A stretch of 8,774 bases of DNA from Flavobacteriaceae bacterium (GTDB lineage Bacteria > Bacteroidota > Bacteroidia > Flavobacteriales > Flavobacteriaceae): assembly GCA_947461915.1 (NCBI GenBank), contig CANHNG010000051.1, positions 1 to 8,774 on the forward strand. The letters are read 5' to 3'. The translations under genes were made by a program, and so were the position numbers. Below are positions 5,441 to 8,774 of this stretch, one piece after another. The notes under the pieces were generated by a model that was not told the origin of the DNA, ran no database searches, and was given only the letters and a program-made list of their open reading frames with translations. Every line of letters begins with the position of its first letter. Within the stretch, counting starts at the first letter, position 1.

Positions 5441-6187
5441 ATGACACCCAACAAAAAAATATATTTTGCCTCCGACCAGCATTTTGGTGCGCCAACTCCC
5501 GAATTGAGTTTTCCAAGAGAACAAAAATTTGTGGCTTGGCTTGACGAAGTCAAAGGGGATGCCGAAGCCATTTTTTTGTTAGGGGATTTATTTGACTTTT
5601 GGTTCGAATACAAAACCGTAGTTCCTAAGGGTTTTGTAAGGGTTTTAGGAAAACTGGCCGAAATTCGCGACAGCGGCATTCCCATCTATTTCTTTGTGGG
5701 CAACCACGATTTGTGGATGAGTGATTATTTTGAAAAAGAATTGAACATTCCGGTCTATCACGATAATCAAGAATATACGTTCAACGGAAAAACGTTTCTT
5801 ATTGGTCATGGCGACGGTAAAGGCCCTGGCGACAAGGGTTACAAACGCATGAAAAAAGTATTCACGAATCCATTTTCAAAATCCGTTTTTAGATGGCTTC
5901 ATCCTGATATTGGCGTGAAACTGGCGCAATACTTTTCGGTAAAAAACAAACTCATCTCCGGAGCTGAAGACGTGAAATTCCTTGGCGAAGAAAATGAATG
6001 GCTAGTACTTTACTCAAAAAGGAAACTGGAAACCCAACACTACAATTATTTTGTTTTTGGACACCGTCATTTGCCCATGAAACTCCCTATTGGAGAAAAC
6101 TCTGTGTATGTGAATCTTGGAGACTGGATAGACTATTTTACCTATGGTGTTTTTGACGGCGAGACTTTTGAGTTGAAGAAATTGTAA
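5441..6187 (+). CDS. lpxH: UDP-2,3-diacylglucosamine diphosphatase LpxH (248 aa)
   Basis: LpxH is a peripheral membrane, metal-dependent enzyme that cleaves UDP-2,3-diacylglucosamine to lipid X and UMP in lipid A synthesis. The calcineurin-like metallophosphatase motifs appear in order: SDQHFG (Asp12, His14), GDLFDFW (Asp49), GNHD (87-90), GHGDGKGPGD (122-131, His123) and GHRH (207-210). The GHGDGKGPGD block and the length (E. coli LpxH is about 240 residues) separate it from generic phosphoesterases. The start at ATG 5441 places Asp12 at the usual distance from the N-terminus. It follows queD after 36 bases that contain a small imperfect repeat (CCAATACCTA and CCAATACCCA), and it is probably the last gene of the operon. 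Its TAA stop directly abuts the stop of the converging MFS gene, so no room exists for a terminator outside coding sequence. Confidence 0.9.
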   Translation: MTPNKKIYFASDQHFGAPTPELSFPREQKFVAWLDEVKGDAEAIFLLGDLFDFWFEYKTVVPKGFVRVLGKLAEIRDSGIPIYFFVGNHDLWMSDYFEKELNIPVYHDNQEYTFNGKTFLIGHGDGKGPGDKGYKRMKKVFTNPFSKSVFRWLHPDIGVKLAQYFSVKNKLISGAEDVKFLGEENEWLVLYSKRKLETQHYNYFVFGHRHLPMKLPIGENSVYVNLGDWIDYFTYGVFDGETFELKKL

Positions 6188-7456
6188 TCACTCCTGATTT
6201 TCATGTTCTTCCAAGTCTTTTTGCAAGTCTAGATTTCTAAATGCCGGCAATTTGATTCCAGTAAAAATAACAACCAAAAGGGTCATGCTGCCGCCAAAAA
6301 CAACTGCGGTAACTGTTCCCATGAGCTTGGCGGTCAATCCACTTTCGAAAGCGCCCAGCTCATTCGAAGACCCCACAAATATGGAGTTTACTGCTGCCAC
6401 ACGCCCTCGCATGGCATCTGGGGTTTTCAATTGCAGAATCGTTTGACGGATGACTACCGAAATGCCATCGGCAACACCGCTGAAAAATAAAGCAAGAACC
6501 GAAATCCAAAACACGGTGGATATTCCAAAAATGATGATGCAAATTCCAAAGGCAAATATGGCTCCCAAAAGTTTTATCCCTGCATTTTTATATAAAGGAA
6601 CATGTGCCGAAATAAACATCGTTAACAAAGACCCGACCGCTGGGGCCGCTCTTAAAAAACCAAACCCTTCGGGACCTACCTTTAAAATATCTTGGGCGAA
6701 TATAGGCAAAAGCGCCACTGCCCCTCCAAAAAGAACGGCAACCATATCAAGCGACAAAGCCCCTAAAATGGTTTTATTAGTGTAAACAAATTTCACGCCT
6801 TCCTTCAAACTCTCCATTATGGGTTCTCCAATTTTAGGATTTAAAATGGGCTTGGTTTCTATTTGTGTCAAAACAATGAGCGACAAAAGTGAACACACCA
6901 CCACGAAAGCCATTGACCAGTGAATTCCGATCCAAGTGATTGAAAAACCACCTAATGCAGGACCTACAACAGCAGCCGTTTGCCAAACAGAACTGCTCCA
7001 GGTAGATGCGTTGGGATATACTTTTTTAGGGACAATTAGGGATAACAGCGAGAAGATGGTCGGTCCCAGAAAGGCACGTACCAATCCCCCCAAAAAGACC
7101 AAAAAGTAAATGCAATATAAAATTTTGTTGATTGAAAAGTCGGATGTAATTCTGGGCCAAGTCAACAGAAACATGCCAAAACTGATTGCCGAAAAAGCCA
7201 AAATACATTTAAAAAGCATGTCTTTCTTTTCGTTTTGGTCGACAATATGCCCTGCAAATAGAGCCATCGCAATGGCCGGAATCACTTCCATTAATCCAAT
7301 AATTCCTAGTGAAAGGGGATTTTTGGTCATGCTGTAGACAACCCATTCAATTACGATAAATTGCATCGACCAGGCAAAAACCATGGCGAAACGCAACACT
7401 AAAAACATGTTGAATTCTTTATAACGCAAAGCGGCGTAGGGGTCTTTTATCTTCAT
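6188..7456 (-). CDS. MFS transporter, MFS_3/EntS-like (422 aa)
   Basis: The protein is an inner-membrane major facilitator with about 12 hydrophobic segments. It has a loop after the second helix resembling MFS motif A (AGHIVDQNEKK, 68-78) and a longer central cytoplasmic loop (about 198-225). Near the C-terminus TPDAMRGRVAAVNSIF (345-360) followed by SSNELGAFESG (363-373) is characteristic of the MFS_3 group, which includes the enterobactin exporter EntS. The substrate here is unknown. No siderophore genes are nearby, and in this group a drug or metabolite exporter role is equally possible. The charged C-terminal tail is short and soluble. It starts 7 bases after the recJ stop on the same strand, so it is very likely co-transcribed with recJ. 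The stop codon TGA (6190-6188) touches the lpxH stop. Confidence 0.88.
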   Translation of the reverse strand: MKIKDPYAALRYKEFNMFLVLRFAMVFAWSMQFIVIEWVVYSMTKNPLSLGIIGLMEVIPAIAMALFAGHIVDQNEKKDMLFKCILAFSAISFGMFLLTWPRITSDFSINKILYCIYFLVFLGGLVRAFLGPTIFSLLSLIVPKKVYPNASTWSSSVWQTAAVVGPALGGFSITWIGIHWSMAFVVVCSLLSLIVLTQIETKPILNPKIGEPIMESLKEGVKFVYTNKTILGALSLDMVAVLFGGAVALLPIFAQDILKVGPEGFGFLRAAPAVGSLLTMFISAHVPLYKNAGIKLLGAIFAFGICIIIFGISTVFWISVLALFFSGVADGISVVIRQTILQLKTPDAMRGRVAAVNSIFVGSSNELGAFESGLTAKLMGTVTAVVFGGSMTLLVVIFTGIKLPAFRNLDLQKDLEEHENQE

Positions 7457-7463
7457 TTGATAA

Positions 7464-8774
7464 TTATGGCTTAATATCTTTCAATCGCAATTGAACGGAA
7501 GTTTTTCCATTCCATTCGTTTTCGTCAATACAATATACCGCTTCAAACGATTTTTTATCGGTTGTCATTTCCATTTTGTTGCCAAGTCCAAATCCAATGG
7601 CAGCCATCTCTTCGGAGTTGTCTTGTCTCACAAAAAGTTTTAAATGTTCTTCATTGGTCCCTAATTTTTGGGCATAGCCGGTGTCCTTCACGTTTTTTGT
7701 CAAGAAAACGGGCGTCATGTTTTGGGGGCCAAAAGGTTCGAATTGTTGGAGAATTCGGACTAGTTTTGGAGTGATGTCAGAGAAATTTATTTCCGCATCA
7801 ATTGAAATTTCGGGAGTTAAGCAATCGGGGTGAATGGTCTCTTCGACCACTTTTTCGAAGGCATCCTTGAATGTTTGGTAATTCTCTTCCAATAAAGTCA
7901 TTCCGGCGGCATACATATGTCCGCCAAACTGCTCGAGATGTTCCGAACAACTTTCCAAGGCATTGTACACATCAAACCCTTTGACAGAGCGTGCCGAAGC
8001 GGCATATTTATCGCCACTTTTGGTAAAAACCAATGTTGGACGGTAATACATTTCTATCAATCTCGAAGCCACAATACCAATTACGCCTTTGTGCCAATCT
8101 TCCTGAAAAACCACCGTTGTAAATCGCTCTTTCTCTAAATTTTCTTCAATTTGAAGCAGCGCTTCTTTGGTAATTTGTTTGTCCAAATCTTTTCTTTCGG
8201 AATTGTACGCCTCAATTTCCGATGCAAATTGTTGTGCTTGCTCAAAGTCAAATTCGGTCAACAATTCCACTGCATGATTGCCATGTTTGATTCTTCCAGC
8301 GGCATTTATTCGGGGCGCTATGATAAAAACCACATCGGTTATGTCTAAGGTTTTCTTTTTTATTTGATGAATCAAAGCCTTGATTCCGGGTCTCGGATCG
8401 GAGTTGATGACTTGCAATCCGAAATTCGCCAATATCCTATTTTCGCCCGTTATCGGAACAATGTCAGCGGCAATTGCCGTTGCAACCAAATCCAGATAGG
8501 AAGTTAAATCTTCGATGGTTTGATTTCGGTTTTCACCTAATGCCTGAATGAGTTTAAAACCGATACCGCAACCGCACAATTCATCATAAGGATAGCCGCA
8601 ATCGTCACGTTTTGGATCCAAAATGGCTACAGCTTCTGGCAAAACGGCTCCCGGTCTATGGTGGTCGCAAATGATAAAATCGATTTTTCGTTCTTTGGCA
8701 TAGGCCACATGATCGATGGATTTAATCCCACAATCCAAGGCGATAATCAACGAAAAACCATTGTCGTCGGCATA
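7464..8774 (-). CDS. recJ: Single-stranded-DNA-specific exonuclease RecJ (partial, N-terminus outside window)
   Basis: RecJ degrades single-stranded DNA 5' to 3' in recombination and base-excision and mismatch repair. The 436 visible residues are the C-terminal three quarters; the reading frame stays open to the last base, so the start and motif I (the DYDxDG aspartates) lie beyond 8774. Visible DHH-phosphoesterase motifs, numbered from the window edge, are ALDCG (Asp14), CDHHRPG (36-42), ADIVP (Asp104) and PRINAAGR (154-161). The DHHA1 domain follows with WHKGVIGIVASRL (227-239) and GGHMYAAG (284-291), then an OB-like C-terminal domain (about 320-436). About 130 N-terminal residues are missing relative to typical RecJ. 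The TTG at 8750 is in frame but is internal, because conserved residues continue upstream of it. Confidence 0.93.
   Translation of the reverse strand, partial: YADDNGFSLIIALDCGIKSIDHVAYAKERKIDFIICDHHRPGAVLPEAVAILDPKRDDCGYPYDELCGCGIGFKLIQALGENRNQTIEDLTSYLDLVATAIAADIVPITGENRILANFGLQVINSDPRPGIKALIHQIKKKTLDITDVVFIIAPRINAAGRIKHGNHAVELLTEFDFEQAQQFASEIEAYNSERKDLDKQITKEALLQIEENLEKERFTTVVFQEDWHKGVIGIVASRLIEMYYRPTLVFTKSGDKYAASARSVKGFDVYNALESCSEHLEQFGGHMYAAGMTLLEENYQTFKDAFEKVVEETIHPDCLTPEISIDAEINFSDITPKLVRILQQFEPFGPQNMTPVFLTKNVKDTGYAQKLGTNEEHLKLFVRQDNSEEMAAIGFGLGNKMEMTTDKKSFEAVYCIDENEWNGKTSVQLRLKDIKP

Noticed and set aside
6450..6785. Plus-strand open frame of 111 codons inside the MFS gene region
   Set aside because: It is antisense to the conserved MFS_3 protein, is low-complexity, and has no promoter or translation signal of its own.

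Overview
The window looks like chromosomal DNA from a member of the Bacteroidota, most likely Flavobacterium or a close relative. It is AT-rich. It carries a Bacteroidota-type promoter (TTTG, 20-bp spacer, TATATTTG) in front of a tRNA, start codons with A-rich leaders instead of strong Shine-Dalgarno sites, lipoproteins with short signal peptides, and proteins that read like flavobacterial versions of GH130, QueD, LpxH and RecJ. This assignment comes from protein and promoter style; no rRNA or other phylogenetic marker is present.

Left part (1 to about 2250) is an accessory, very AT-rich stretch. It opens with ten perfect copies of CACCAT, which in one frame encode 20 histidines and end four residues later, so this may be the tail of a gene that starts outside the window. 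Next come three short palindromes; two are related copies with a compensatory base-pair change. A minus-strand lipoprotein of unknown function follows (304-996). Then there is a decayed IS5-family transposase (1183-1772), broken at a run of T and missing its C-terminal half, and a small 83-residue lipoprotein gene (1864-2115) with a -7 box and an intrinsic terminator.

Middle part (about 2240-3914): a tRNA-Ala(GGC) on the minus strand with its own promoter and terminator, and upstream of it, on the same strand, a 488-residue GH130-family glycoside phosphorylase/hydrolase.

Right part (4180-8774) is housekeeping DNA. Three plus-strand genes form a probable operon: a crotonase-fold protein (enoyl-CoA hydratase/isomerase family), QueD (6-carboxytetrahydropterin synthase, 7-deazaguanine/queuosine pathway) and LpxH (lipid A synthesis). 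On the minus strand recJ (5' end outside the window) is followed after 7 bases by an MFS transporter of the EntS-like MFS_3 type. The lpxH and MFS stop codons abut with no bases between them.

I do not see a defence system, CRISPR array, prophage or clearly novel multi-gene system. The items most worth a second look are the compensatory palindrome pair, the His-repeat edge, the crotonase lacking one catalytic Glu, and the stand-alone GH130 gene.
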